A stretch of 64,000 bases of DNA, taken from positions 1 through 64,000 of the forward strand of contig JAHIQM010000010.1 of assembly GCA_018902545.1 (NCBI GenBank), given 5' to 3'. Each line of letters starts with the position of its first letter. Within the stretch, counting starts at the first letter, position 1. Both the position numbers and the translations under genes were made by a program. Positions 39,869 to 48,814 of this stretch are shown piece after piece. The notes under the pieces were generated by a model. The model had not been told where the DNA came from. It did no database searches and saw only the letters and a list, made by a program, of their open reading frames with translations. The stretch is from Pseudomonadota bacterium. Its GTDB lineage: Bacteria; Desulfobacterota; Desulfovibrionia; Desulfovibrionales; Desulfomicrobiaceae.

Positions 39869-40187
39869 CGGCAACTTTTGTTTGTGCTCTGATCCGTTTC
39901 GGAAGAAGGGCTATCTTGCTTTGGGTCAGGTCGATGCTGGTTTCCAGGCGCTGGCTGTCCTGCTCAAACAAGGGCACCCCCGCCAGCGTCGCGACCTCGA
40001 ACACCAGGCCGATGGCTGGTGACATCTCGCCGGCTTCAATCTTTTGCAGCGTCGCACGTGAAATCCCCGCGCGCTCCGCCAGATTCGCCTCTGACCACCT
40101 GCGCTTCTTACGGGCCAGCCTGATTTGCTGCCCCAGCAGCAAGGCGGCGTCGAGTGCATATTTCGAATAGGTTCTCAGTTTTGCCAT
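39855..40187 (-). CDS. hipB: HipB-like antitoxin, XRE-type regulator
   Basis: A 110-residue protein with an XRE helix-turn-helix (NLAERAGISRATLQKIEAGE) in the first two thirds and a C-terminal extension (KRIRAQTKVADDDF) that may contact HipA. HipB binds its own promoter and neutralises HipA. GGAG stands just before the ATG. It overlaps hipA by 14 bases. Palindromes upstream are candidate operators. Confidence 0.9.
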   Translation of the reverse strand: MAKLRTYSKYALDAALLLGQQIRLARKKRRWSEANLAERAGISRATLQKIEAGEMSPAIGLVFEVATLAGVPLFEQDSQRLETSIDLTQSKIALLPKRIRAQTKVADDDF

Positions 40188-40198
40188 GTCTCCACCAG

Positions 40199-40249
40199 AT
40201 GATCATTATTATGGCCTTAAAGCTATCTAGTGACTACTTTAATGGTCAT
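40199..40249 (-). promoter_or_regulatory. Candidate hipBA operator region
   Basis: Just upstream of hipB lie the palindrome ATGATCAT (40199-40206), the odd palindrome TAGTGACTA (40228-40236) and the related ATGGTCAT (40242-40249). Spaced palindromes before hipB are where HipB normally binds. No -35/-10 pair was assigned. Confidence 0.35.
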
Positions 40250-40337
40250 TTTGTCTTGTGTCAAAGCAAAATCGCAAAATGAGGGTCGCAGCGAACAATA
40301 TTGTAATCAACCGCCATGATCCGTCCGTCGCCCATCC

Positions 40338-40470
40338 GTAGGGGCGGCCCTGCGTGGCCGCCTCCCCGTTCCGCCAGTCCCAGACGTTCCGGGAACGGAG
40401 GCAACCACCCCGCCCTTCGGCCCTCCTCCTTGGCAGGAGGGGAATTGGCGAGGAATTTTTCGAGGACTGG
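40338..40470. repeat. GC-rich intergenic repeat-like element
   Basis: Between hipB and the adhesin is a GC-rich block unlike the AT-rich DNA on both sides. It opens with GTAGGGGCGGCC pairing with GGCCGCC (40338-40362), followed by further short stems such as CCTCC/GGAGG near 40427-40442. The GTAGGGGCG arm recurs in the 28-bp palindrome at 52683. This looks like a dispersed REP- or MITE-like element; copy number elsewhere is unknown. Confidence 0.45.
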
Positions 40471-40572
40471 AACCGTGGGCGTCATGCATAAGTATGAGTC
40501 GGTAGCACCATTTTCGGTACACCTACGCATAAGGATAGTTTTATCTACGTCATAATACCTATAAATGATTAG

Positions 40573-40601
40573 TTAAACCTGTTTTTGCTCCATATTATAA
40601 A
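40573..40601 (+). promoter_or_regulatory. Candidate adhesin promoter
   Basis: TTAAAC (40573-40578), 17 bases, TATAAA (40596-40601). The -10 box is good and the -35 poor. It would give a leader of about 130 bases before the adhesin ATG. The whole 40500-40720 stretch is AT-rich and holds no gene. Confidence 0.35.
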
Positions 40602-40736
40602 TTCATACCTCGAAAAAAATCTTTCATGCTTGACCCTAGCTATCGAACATCCCATATGAGTAATCAATATTAGTTAAAGTGGTTGTAAATAGGAAATGAG
40701 CCAATATTTTTCATAACCCCGCAGGTGGAGGACTCC

Positions 40737-43700
40737 ATGGCTGAAACGCAAAATTCCAAACAGAACGTACAGGCCCCTCAGGCCGGACAGACCGTGATCG
40801 TCAACGCGATCCCGGGTCAGGACATTGTGCTTGAGGCAGCATTTGATCAGGCCGAAGTGAAACTGGACAGCGGCAACGTCATTTTCGAGTTCGCCAACGG
40901 CGGACAGGTCGTCCTCGACTTCTCGGACATCGGCACCGCCCAGGCTCCCAACGTGGTCATGCCTGACGGCACGGTCCTGAACATGGAGCAGTTTCTCGCT
41001 TCCCTGGGCGAAAGCGATGTAGAGCCCGCAGCCGGCCCCGAGGGTGGTGCTGACGGAAGCGGTGGTGTGGGCCAGTACCGGGAAGGTGCCGGTGATTTGC
41101 TTGAGGGCGTTGCCAAGTTGGGTGTGCTGGATCCGCGGGAGTTCACTTCGGTGAGTGTGGAGGCCCTGGATGCTGACGATATCAATAGCATCCCGGAGCT
41201 TTTGGATGGAGAAAGCGTGCTGGTTGAAGACGAAAAAATGATCGAAGGCAACGACGAAGACGACGGTGGCGTCGGTTTTGTGACCGGCACCATTGTCGAT
41301 AATGTGAACTGGGGCTCCGACGGTTTCGGCGGAGTGGTCAGTTTCAACGTTGGCGGAGCGTCTTTTGCTCCCGGAACCACGGTTTTCTGGGGCCAAGACG
41401 GGGCATTTCTGGGAACTTCCAGCGGAGGGGCTGCCGCGTCCTTAATTGTGAACACCAGCGGCATCTATACCTTCACGCTGCTTCAAAACATGCTGCTCGG
41501 TCAGGGAGTGCAGGGCGAGCAGATCAATGTTCTGTCCACCGTGCAGATCATCGGGGCCGACACGACCGGCGACACGGTGTCGATTCCCCTGAATCTGAAT
41601 GTTGAGGACGATGTGCCTGAAATCCGGGATCAAATGGGGTCCGATACGGCCATTGTCGAAGACGAAAAGATGCAGAATTGGTTGGGGCGCCTTGCTACGG
41701 ATGAGCCTGATGGTTTGAAGGGTTATTTCGAGGGCACCATTGTCGACAACGTGAAATGGGGTGCCGACGGATTTGGCGGCGTGACCAAATTCAGCGTTGG
41801 CAAACAGGAGTTCACGTTCGGGCCGGAAGATACAGTGAAGACAGTTTTCTGGAAGCAAGACGGTGGCTTTCTGGGCGAAGATGGAGGGGAAGGTGCTGCG
41901 GCATCCCTGACGGTCAACAGTGACGGATCGTATCTTTTCAAGCTGCTTGACAACATGTTGCTTGGTGAAGGCGAACAGGGAGAGCAGATCGACGAACTGG
42001 CCACGGTCGTGATCACCGGCGTCGACAATGACGGCGATGAGATAGGCGTGGGCGTCGCCTTGCAGGTTCAGGACGATGTGCCCTTGTGCATCACCGTCCC
42101 GGACATCGCCATTGTCGAAGATGAAGCCATGGAGGGCGGCAATAACGAAAAGTGGGACGGCTTGAAGGGCTACGTTGAGGGCACCATCGTGAACAACGTT
42201 GCCTGGGGCGCGGACGGTTTCGGCGAAGCGACCACGTTCACCATTGATGGACATGAATTCCCTGTCGGCAACATTGTCTATTGGGACCAGAATGGCAACT
42301 TCTTGAGTGTTCCTCCTTACCTGGAGGGAGCGGTCTCGGAAACCCAGGATTACGAAGACAACGGGGGAATTCCGGAGGGCGCGGCGGCATCCTTGGTGGT
42401 CAACAGCGATGGCACGTATACGTTCAAGCTGCTCGACAACATGCTGCTGGGCAAGGGCGTTCAGGGCGAGCAGATCAACCTTCTGGATACGGTCACCGTC
42501 ACGGCCCAGGATGGCGATGGCGATAAGGTCAATGTGAAGGTGTATCTGAAGGTGCAGGATGACGTGCCTGTGGCAGTGAAAGGCGTTGAAGAAGTCAAGG
42601 TTGACGAGGACGACATCAAGACCAAGCTTTCGCAGGGCAACTATCCCGATGACGGAAACGCAGATGGCTCGTATACCGGCAATCCCGCTTACGCCACTGG
42701 CGGCCCGGCCAACGTGTCGGGGAGTGTGAGTCATCTTGTGTCTTTTGGCGCTGACGGCGGGACTTTCAGCCTTTCGGACAATTTCAAGGCCTTGGAGAGT
42801 CAGAAATTATTCTCCAAGGGAGATGCACTGGAGTATTCCCTCAATGAGGCCGGCGACACGCTGATTGCGTCCGCAGGTGGCCGCATGGTGTTTACCCTGG
42901 AATTGGAAGCTGACGGAGACTATAAATTCAGTCTTTTTGATCAACTGGATCACCCCAAGGGCGGCGGTGAAAACAATTTGCCCATTCATCTGGCCTCCGT
43001 GCTTATGGCAACGGATGGCGATGGAGACGTCTTGCTCTTGACCAAGGGTTTTGCCATCAATGTGACCGATGATGTGCCGATTGAGACTGGGCGCGCCGTA
43101 TACGGCCTTGTCGAGGAAGAGATGCTCCCCGGTGGCAATCAGGAGTGGGGAGACGGAACCAACTTCAAAGTTGCAACAGGTTCTCTGGCTTCTCAGGTTT
43201 CTTTTGGCGCGGATGACAAGGGTTCTTTTGCTCTTTCCCTCGAAGGCAAAGGGCTGCCGGCAATCTCTTCGAATGGCGAACCGGTAGTGTATTCAATCGT
43301 CAACACCATGCTCACCGCCAAGGCGGGAGATCTTGAGATTTTCACCCTTCAGTTGAGCAGCAACGGTTATTTTAAGTTCACATTGAAGGGCCCCATTGAT
43401 CACGAGCCCGGAAAGGGAGAGAATTTGCTTTTGCTGAATCTCTCCGCGTTCGTCAAAGCTACGGATTTTGACGGTGACACCATCACCCTGGGTGACGCGC
43501 TTTACATCAAGGTGATCGATGATACTCCTGTTGCCGCCTCAAAAGCCGAGTTTGTCCGTGTGAACGAAAACGACCTGTTGGCTACTCGTGGAGAGGGAGA
43601 ATATGATGGAAACGACCCCAATCCTCCGCGCGAAGCCTTGGAGATCGGTGGCGATATTAAGGACAACGTGAAATGGGGTGCTGATGGATTTGGGAAGGTC

Positions 43701-46280
43701 ACAGGTGTAACTTGGGACGGCGGTAGCGCATCGATTGCTGACGGACAGAGTTCTGTGACGGTGTATCTTGATGAATCAGGTGCCGTTCAGGCCGGTTCTG
43801 CCGAAGCCGCCGCAAGTCTGTTGGTCAAGGCGGATGGTACGTACACGTTCACCTTGTTGGACAACCTGTTGGTTGACACGAACAAGGTGATCAAGAGTTT
43901 TGCGATTCAGGCCCAGGATGCTGATGGGGACGCTGTTCCTGGCGGTATCAAGCTTAATGTGGAAATTATTGATGACCTTCCTGTGGCAAATGGTGCGCAG
44001 AATGTTGTAATAGCCAATGCGGTTGGAACCTCGGAAACTGTTCCGACTGTGACCAATCTGATTATGACGCTGGATTTGTCTGGTAGCATGGCAGGCGCCA
44101 AGTTTACGGACAGCATCAATGCGATGACTTTCCTGATTGACCAGTATCAGGCCAACGGTGGCGTCAATGTGCAGCTTACGACATTTGGAACCAATGCTGG
44201 CCCGAGCTCGGCTTGGCTCGATGCGAGCGCGGCCAAGGCCCTGCTTGCTTCTTTGAGCGTATTTACCGGTCAAGCCCGGTATACCAACTACGAAGCCGCA
44301 ATATTCCATACCATTCTTGGTGATAGTAACGACCCGGGGGTGGAGACGGATCCGTATCCGACTGCGGACCAGACCGTTGCCTATTTTGTGACTGATGGGG
44401 CCCCTAATCGAGAGTACCAAGGCGATTACGGAGTTTCCCAGACTGTGATTGATGTGTCTGGAACTGCGGTGGATTCTGGTTTTGTCACGGCTTGGCAGAA
44501 CTTTGTTGCATCGACGGTTAACCACCTTTTCGTGATCGCGGTGCAGACAAGCGTGACGGATCTGGATTTGGTGAATCTTGTGAACGGGGTTACTCCGCTT
44601 GGTGGAGGGACGGCGCAGATTGTGGCGGTTACGGATACCAGTAACATGCTCAACCTTTTGGAAGGCACGATAGTTACAGGGCCTCCTGTGCCGGTGTCCG
44701 CCACGGCAGATCTGGGAATTGCCATCGGTGCCGATGGGTGGGGCAGCGCTCTGATTTCCGATGTTGCGACAATGGATGATGGCTCTGGTAGTGTGCGATT
44801 TGTCACTGCCGTTGCTGCCAATGGAAGTCCGATCATTGCGACATCGGGCGGAGTTAAGCTGTACTATGAAGATGATGGCAATGGCGGCCTTGTCGCGAAG
44901 ACGTACGACGAAGCCGGGGAGATCGTCTTTAAGGTGACCCTGGATCAGCAGCCAGATGGCACCCCGCTTGGGACGTACACGGTTACCATGCTTGGTACGG
45001 TGGATCCCTATGTCGTGCCAGGCGCACCCGATACAACGAGTAGCACTTCAGAGACTTCCTCCGAAACATCTGGCCTTCCGGTCTCTTTGACCAAGACAGA
45101 CAGTTTGACCTTTTATGGTGCTGATAACAGTGGTGGCGGCAAGGCCCAGGTTCTCAATATATCCAAGGTTGATGCCGATACAGGAATCACGTTAAATATT
45201 CAGGCGACAGGTAGTGATAATATTTCTCCAAATGGTGAGAATTCGGACTTCGTAAACTGGTCTAGTCAAGGCATTGGGGTTGGTAATAACTTCATAAACA
45301 ATCCCAAGTGGGACCCCTCTGAGTCGTTGAAGTTGGTGTTTTCTGCGACGAACCTTCCAAGTGGCGTGACCGGAATTAAAATTGACAGCATTAGTCTGGT
45401 GTTTGACAGCCTTAGTAGTGATGAAACTGCAAGATGGGACGTGTCGCCAGGATCCGCAAATGATGGTTCAATTAGCGGCATTGGTAATGGCGCCAATGAG
45501 GCGAACGATATCCCCGTAAACATTGTTTTAGGTAGCGGTTCTACAGCGCAAGTAACATTCACGGCCAGTGATGGAAGCTCATATCGCATCGATCCAGGTG
45601 TTGGCATCAAGGTTAACTACTCTTATGTGATAGAAGTTCCAACGACTGTTGTCACGACAACGACTGTGACGACTGAGACGACAACTATCCAAGACACGGC
45701 CTATGACATTACTTTGCTTTACAAGGTTGGCGTGACTGATGGCGACAATGATTACGTATCGAGCGACTTCCATGTCACCATCGACGCGAACAATGACGGA
45801 ATCATGCACGCTGTGGGTACGGATACGGTCGTCGGCAATGCTGACTTGCAGTCAAGCTCGACGATAACAACTGTCAACAATACGTATGTGTACTATAATG
45901 ACGGCGGAAACATTGTTGACGTCAGCAATGATACGGTGACAAACGTCACGAATGAAAGCTCCAGCTCCAATGTGTCTGTGGTTGCCTCGGGAGTTGATGC
46001 CATCCTTATGGAAACTGTGGACGGTATTATCGATCCTACTGACAGCGATGTCATGGTCGCTGGTGATGATCAGGATTATGCCATGTTCGGCGGAGGCGGT
46101 GACGATATCCTGCTCGGCGGAGACGGAAACGACTTCCTGGTCGGAAACGCGGGTGATGATGTCATGACCGGAGGGGCTGGAAGCGATTCGTTCGAGCCTG
46201 CAAACGGTGCGGATACGATCACGGATTTCGAGGATGGTATTGACACGATGCTTACAACAATCAACCCAGAGTTGCCGTAA
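40737..46280 (+). CDS. Large RTX adhesin with retention module, T1SS repeats and VWA domain
   Basis: An 1847-residue secreted surface protein. The first 90 or so residues (QTVIVNAIPGQDIVLEAAFD...) form a LapA-type retention module, followed by P97-A98-A99-G100, a likely LapG cleavage site. Six related T1SS-143-like repeats follow (about residues 165-1085), each with EGTIVDNVKWGADGFGG-like and LLDNMLLG-type cores and ending in DDVP. A VWA domain starts near 1105 with the MIDAS motif DLSGSM (D1113) and VTDGAPN. A seventh repeat is split by a Ser/Thr-rich insert. Four RTX nonapeptides (GGGGDDILL, GGDGNDFLV, GNAGDDVMT, GGAGSDSFE) near 1783-1820 precede the C-terminal secretion signal. GGAGG precedes the ATG at 40737. 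Expected function is calcium-dependent attachment and biofilm formation. Confidence 0.9.
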   Translation: MAETQNSKQNVQAPQAGQTVIVNAIPGQDIVLEAAFDQAEVKLDSGNVIFEFANGGQVVLDFSDIGTAQAPNVVMPDGTVLNMEQFLASLGESDVEPAAGPEGGADGSGGVGQYREGAGDLLEGVAKLGVLDPREFTSVSVEALDADDINSIPELLDGESVLVEDEKMIEGNDEDDGGVGFVTGTIVDNVNWGSDGFGGVVSFNVGGASFAPGTTVFWGQDGAFLGTSSGGAAASLIVNTSGIYTFTLLQNMLLGQGVQGEQINVLSTVQIIGADTTGDTVSIPLNLNVEDDVPEIRDQMGSDTAIVEDEKMQNWLGRLATDEPDGLKGYFEGTIVDNVKWGADGFGGVTKFSVGKQEFTFGPEDTVKTVFWKQDGGFLGEDGGEGAAASLTVNSDGSYLFKLLDNMLLGEGEQGEQIDELATVVITGVDNDGDEIGVGVALQVQDDVPLCITVPDIAIVEDEAMEGGNNEKWDGLKGYVEGTIVNNVAWGADGFGEATTFTIDGHEFPVGNIVYWDQNGNFLSVPPYLEGAVSETQDYEDNGGIPEGAAASLVVNSDGTYTFKLLDNMLLGKGVQGEQINLLDTVTVTAQDGDGDKVNVKVYLKVQDDVPVAVKGVEEVKVDEDDIKTKLSQGNYPDDGNADGSYTGNPAYATGGPANVSGSVSHLVSFGADGGTFSLSDNFKALESQKLFSKGDALEYSLNEAGDTLIASAGGRMVFTLELEADGDYKFSLFDQLDHPKGGGENNLPIHLASVLMATDGDGDVLLLTKGFAINVTDDVPIETGRAVYGLVEEEMLPGGNQEWGDGTNFKVATGSLASQVSFGADDKGSFALSLEGKGLPAISSNGEPVVYSIVNTMLTAKAGDLEIFTLQLSSNGYFKFTLKGPIDHEPGKGENLLLLNLSAFVKATDFDGDTITLGDALYIKVIDDTPVAASKAEFVRVNENDLLATRGEGEYDGNDPNPPREALEIGGDIKDNVKWGADGFGKVTGVTWDGGSASIADGQSSVTVYLDESGAVQAGSAEAAASLLVKADGTYTFTLLDNLLVDTNKVIKSFAIQAQDADGDAVPGGIKLNVEIIDDLPVANGAQNVVIANAVGTSETVPTVTNLIMTLDLSGSMAGAKFTDSINAMTFLIDQYQANGGVNVQLTTFGTNAGPSSAWLDASAAKALLASLSVFTGQARYTNYEAAIFHTILGDSNDPGVETDPYPTADQTVAYFVTDGAPNREYQGDYGVSQTVIDVSGTAVDSGFVTAWQNFVASTVNHLFVIAVQTSVTDLDLVNLVNGVTPLGGGTAQIVAVTDTSNMLNLLEGTIVTGPPVPVSATADLGIAIGADGWGSALISDVATMDDGSGSVRFVTAVAANGSPIIATSGGVKLYYEDDGNGGLVAKTYDEAGEIVFKVTLDQQPDGTPLGTYTVTMLGTVDPYVVPGAPDTTSSTSETSSETSGLPVSLTKTDSLTFYGADNSGGGKAQVLNISKVDADTGITLNIQATGSDNISPNGENSDFVNWSSQGIGVGNNFINNPKWDPSESLKLVFSATNLPSGVTGIKIDSISLVFDSLSSDETARWDVSPGSANDGSISGIGNGANEANDIPVNIVLGSGSTAQVTFTASDGSSYRIDPGVGIKVNYSYVIEVPTTVVTTTTVTTETTTIQDTAYDITLLYKVGVTDGDNDYVSSDFHVTIDANNDGIMHAVGTDTVVGNADLQSSSTITTVNNTYVYYNDGGNIVDVSNDTVTNVTNESSSSNVSVVASGVDAILMETVDGIIDPTDSDVMVAGDDQDYAMFGGGGDDILLGGDGNDFLVGNAGDDVMTGGAGSDSFEPANGADTITDFEDGIDTMLTTINPELP

Positions 46281-46295
46281 CTACAACGGGTTGGA

Positions 46296-46325
46296 GGGAG
46301 GGGTTTTTTCCCCTCCCTTCTTCCT
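46296..46325 (+). terminator. Terminator after the adhesin gene
   Basis: GGGAGGGG (46296-46303), loop of six T, CCCCTCCC (46310-46317), then TTCTTCCTT. A short following gene begins about 30 bases on, so some readthrough is possible. Confidence 0.75.
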
Positions 46326-46352
46326 TGATGAGAATTCAAGACAACCTGTTTA

Positions 46353-46889
46353 ATGAGAAATACCATGACGGCATCCTCCTCGCACAAGCCCCTGCACGCC
46401 CAAACCGGCCATTTCCGCCTTCAGTCCGACGCGCCCGAATTTCAGCGCGTCGTCGAATTCGCGGGCTTTGAGGTTCCCGAGGACGGGCTGGTGTTGGCTC
46501 CGCCTTTCGGCGGTGAACTGACCGTGTGGCCCGATGGGCAGTATGCTTTTACTTGTCCCATGTCCGAAGACGGGGGGCTGTCCATGGTTGCCACGCATTA
46601 CAGTTACGTTGTCGAAGCCCTGGACGGTACAACCACCGTTGGTTCGTTCGCCCTTGGCGAACAGGCTCCGGAGGAGGCCATGCCTGACTTCCAGTCCTGG
46701 TCCATGGATGACATCCTGGCCTTGGAGGATGCCGTGGGTCTGGTTGTGGATTTGCCTGGTCCGGTGGCGGAGCTTTCTGCGGTTTCGGCCGGGGGATATT
46801 TGATTTCCGATCCGGGCCTGGACCTTGGAGGCGGGGATTTCACCTCTGATCTGCTTGAACATGTGATCAGGACCTCATACGAATCATAA
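46353..46889 (+). CDS. Unknown protein between adhesin and TolC-like gene
   Basis: A 178-residue acidic protein without signal peptide, membrane helix or cysteine-rich motif. The middle (GGELTVWPDGQYAFTCP ... YVVEALDGTTTVGSF) resembles one unit of the beta-sandwich repeats in large type I-secreted adhesins, where a VNxDGSYTF strand is typical. The last 40 residues (GPVAELSAVSAGGYLISDPG ... DFTSDLLEHVIRTSY) are hydrophobic to acidic and could be a secretion tail. Start at 46353; an ATG four codons later is possible; neither has a clear ribosome site. It sits inside the adhesin locus, so it may be a small cargo or accessory of the same exporter. I do not recognise a named family. Confidence 0.6.
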   Translation: MRNTMTASSSHKPLHAQTGHFRLQSDAPEFQRVVEFAGFEVPEDGLVLAPPFGGELTVWPDGQYAFTCPMSEDGGLSMVATHYSYVVEALDGTTTVGSFALGEQAPEEAMPDFQSWSMDDILALEDAVGLVVDLPGPVAELSAVSAGGYLISDPGLDLGGGDFTSDLLEHVIRTSYES

Positions 46890-46929
46890 TGCGTCTTACA
46901 TATCCTGTAAGACAGTTGTTTTTTTAGCA

Positions 46930-46954
46930 AAAAGGGAGTGCAAAGCTCCCTTTT
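46930..46954 (+). terminator. Terminator before the TolC-like gene
   Basis: A perfect 9-bp inverted repeat AAAAGGGAG/CTCCCTTTT around TGCAAAG. It separates the small unknown gene from the TolC-like gene. Confidence 0.75.
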
Positions 46955-47029
46955 CCCATTTACAAACACCCCTGCCATAGTTACAAAAAAATAAAGTCCG
47001 AGTTGTACCCTAGCAAGGAGAGAAAGTTT

Positions 47030-48361
47030 ATGAATGTAAAAAAATTGAGTCTTACCCTGGCACTGTCCGTGATGCTGTCGGCTGGCGTGGCGGTGGCCGA
47101 TGATGGCATAACTCTTCAAAAGAGCGTCATCGACACACTGCGTTATGCCCCGCGTCTGGAGATGATCAAGCACAACCGTGAAGCCGTGGCCCACGACCTG
47201 GATAAATCCAAGGGCCGCTGGTACCCCAAGCTCGACATCCGCGGCGGCTATGGTTCTGATTCCTATAACTCAAAAGGCAGTCCCCCGGATGAAGGCGACT
47301 GGATGAGCCGCGGCGAAATATCCGCCATACTGAGCCAGCGCCTCTATGACGGCGGCGAAGGTTTCAGCCAGATCCGCCTCGACGAACGCCGCGCCGCTTC
47401 CCTGGACCACCGGGTCTTCGACAACGCCGAATCCCTGGCCCTGGACGCGGTCATCGCCAATCTGGAAGTGTTCCGTCAGCGCGAGTTGCTCTTCCTGGCC
47501 GAAGAGAACGCCAAGGCGCACCGCGACATCCTGTCTTCCTTGCGTGAGCGCGAGGAGGGCGGTGCAGGCAGCGTGGCCGATGTGACCCAGACCCAGGCCC
47601 GTCTGGCCATGGCTCAGGCCTCCATTGAGAAGACCCGCACAGCCCTGCAGGCTGCGCTGAACGAATACCAGCGCCTGACCGGCGTGCTGCCCGGCAAGAT
47701 CGCCATGGCCCCCTATCCACAGAACATGCTTCCCGCCTCCCTGGACGACATGAACGCCCAGGCCCTCGGGAGCAACCCCAAGATCAACGCCGCAGGTGAA
47801 GACGTGAACGCCGAAACCGAGCGCGTGAACATCGCCAAGGCCAACTACCATCCCTATGTCTACTTTGAGCTGTCCTCCTCCTATTCCGACGGCGTCGAGA
47901 ATCAGGAGTACTGGGAGCGCACTGACGCGGCCATGGTCCGCTTCAACTGGAACCTGTTCAACGGCGGCTCCGACGTGGCGGCCCACAAGGCCACCAAAGC
48001 CCGCAAGCGCCAGGCTGAAGCCGACAAGTACGACCTGACCCTGGCCGTGGAGAACGAGACCAGAACCACGTGGGCTCAGTATCAGTCCTCCCTGAATGAG
48101 GTGAAGGAATATAACACTGCCGTGCAGTACAACCGCAACACCAAGGAAGTCTACCTGGAGCAGTTCGGCGTGGCGCAGCGCAGCCTGCTCGACGTGCTTG
48201 ATTCCGAGAACGAAGTGTTCCAGTCCTCCAGCCAGCTGGTCACCTCCAGCGTCAACGAGCAGATCGCGGCCTACAAGCTCATGGCCCTGTCCGGCAACCT
48301 GGTTTCCGCCCTCGGCGTTGATCCGGCCCTGTACAAGGATCCCGCTGCTCAGACCGAATAA
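47030..48361 (+). CDS. TolC-family outer-membrane protein (LapE-like)
   Basis: Outer-membrane channel for type I secretion. A signal peptide (MNVKKLSLTLALSVMLSAG, cut after VAVA) is followed by the two repeated TolC coiled-coil/beta halves; GAGSVADVTQTQARLA and FGVAQRSLLDVLDSENEVF are the paired conserved turns of this family. 443 residues. AAGGAG lies about nine bases before the ATG at 47030. It has its own terminators on both sides. It completes the ABC exporter and fusion protein encoded on the other strand. Confidence 0.92.
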   Translation: MNVKKLSLTLALSVMLSAGVAVADDGITLQKSVIDTLRYAPRLEMIKHNREAVAHDLDKSKGRWYPKLDIRGGYGSDSYNSKGSPPDEGDWMSRGEISAILSQRLYDGGEGFSQIRLDERRAASLDHRVFDNAESLALDAVIANLEVFRQRELLFLAEENAKAHRDILSSLREREEGGAGSVADVTQTQARLAMAQASIEKTRTALQAALNEYQRLTGVLPGKIAMAPYPQNMLPASLDDMNAQALGSNPKINAAGEDVNAETERVNIAKANYHPYVYFELSSSYSDGVENQEYWERTDAAMVRFNWNLFNGGSDVAAHKATKARKRQAEADKYDLTLAVENETRTTWAQYQSSLNEVKEYNTAVQYNRNTKEVYLEQFGVAQRSLLDVLDSENEVFQSSSQLVTSSVNEQIAAYKLMALSGNLVSALGVDPALYKDPAAQTE

Positions 48362-48407
48362 GTACCGAAAACAAGGCGTTCTTTGCCTTGAAAACTACCG
48401 CGAAAAT

Positions 48408-48438
48408 CCTTGCCGGAGTCATCCGGCAAGGGTTTTTT
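48408..48438 (+). terminator. Terminator after the TolC-like gene
   Basis: Perfect 10-bp stem CCTTGCCGGA/TCCGGCAAGG with loop GTCA, then six T within eight bases. Confidence 0.92.
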
Positions 48439-48567
48439 GCAAGACGTCCGAATTTCGTGGACAGCCTCCCTCGGGCGCGTTAGAAGTTCCGAGGTTGGTC
48501 GGCGGAGTGCGGATGCAGCCGCCCTGGCAAAGGCAATGTTTTTTTATGCGCATTTTAAGGAGCAGAA

Positions 48568-48666
48568 ATGCTTGCAGATTTTGGTAAGAGATTGGTTCTG
48601 GGCCTGGCGGTCGCGGCCTGTGTGGTGGGCGTGCATGCGGCCATAGTTTTTTCCTCCATGGGTTGA
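48568..48666 (+). CDS. Tiny membrane-peptide ORF, possibly frameshifted
   Basis: AAGGAG stands five bases before an ATG that opens a 32-codon frame encoding MLADFGKRLVLGLAVAACVV and a further hydrophobic stretch, i.e. one membrane helix. The frame stops just after a run of six T (48647-48652). Adding one T would carry the frame on to 48713 and give a 47- or 48-residue protein ending IRAALEDNPRYKNAI, a plausible amphipathic tail right before a terminator. So either a 32-residue peptide is made or the gene carries a one-base deletion. Family unknown; it lies between tolC and hicAB. Confidence 0.4.
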   Translation: MLADFGKRLVLGLAVAACVVGVHAAIVFSSMG

Positions 48667-48714
48667 TCCGCGCCGCGCTTGAGGACAACCCGCGTTACAA
48701 GAACGCCATTTGAC

Positions 48715-48745
48715 GACCCTGTGCTTTTTGCGCGGGGTCTTTGTT
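48715..48745 (+). terminator. Terminator after the tiny membrane ORF
   Basis: GACCCTGTGC pairs with GCGCGGGGTC (with wobble) around TTTTT and is followed by TTTGTTTT. It starts two bases after the extended frame of the small ORF ends, supporting that extended frame as the original gene. Confidence 0.6.
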
Positions 48746-48814
48746 TTGGTAAGGTCCGCCCTGCCATGTAGAAGGGGACCCAGGGTTCTCCGGATTATAG
48801 AGTCATCAAAGGGC

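Noticed and set aside
40500-40736. A possible c-di-GMP riboswitch in the adhesin leader
   Set aside because: The conserved core sequences of known c-di-GMP riboswitch classes were not found in the AT-rich leader.
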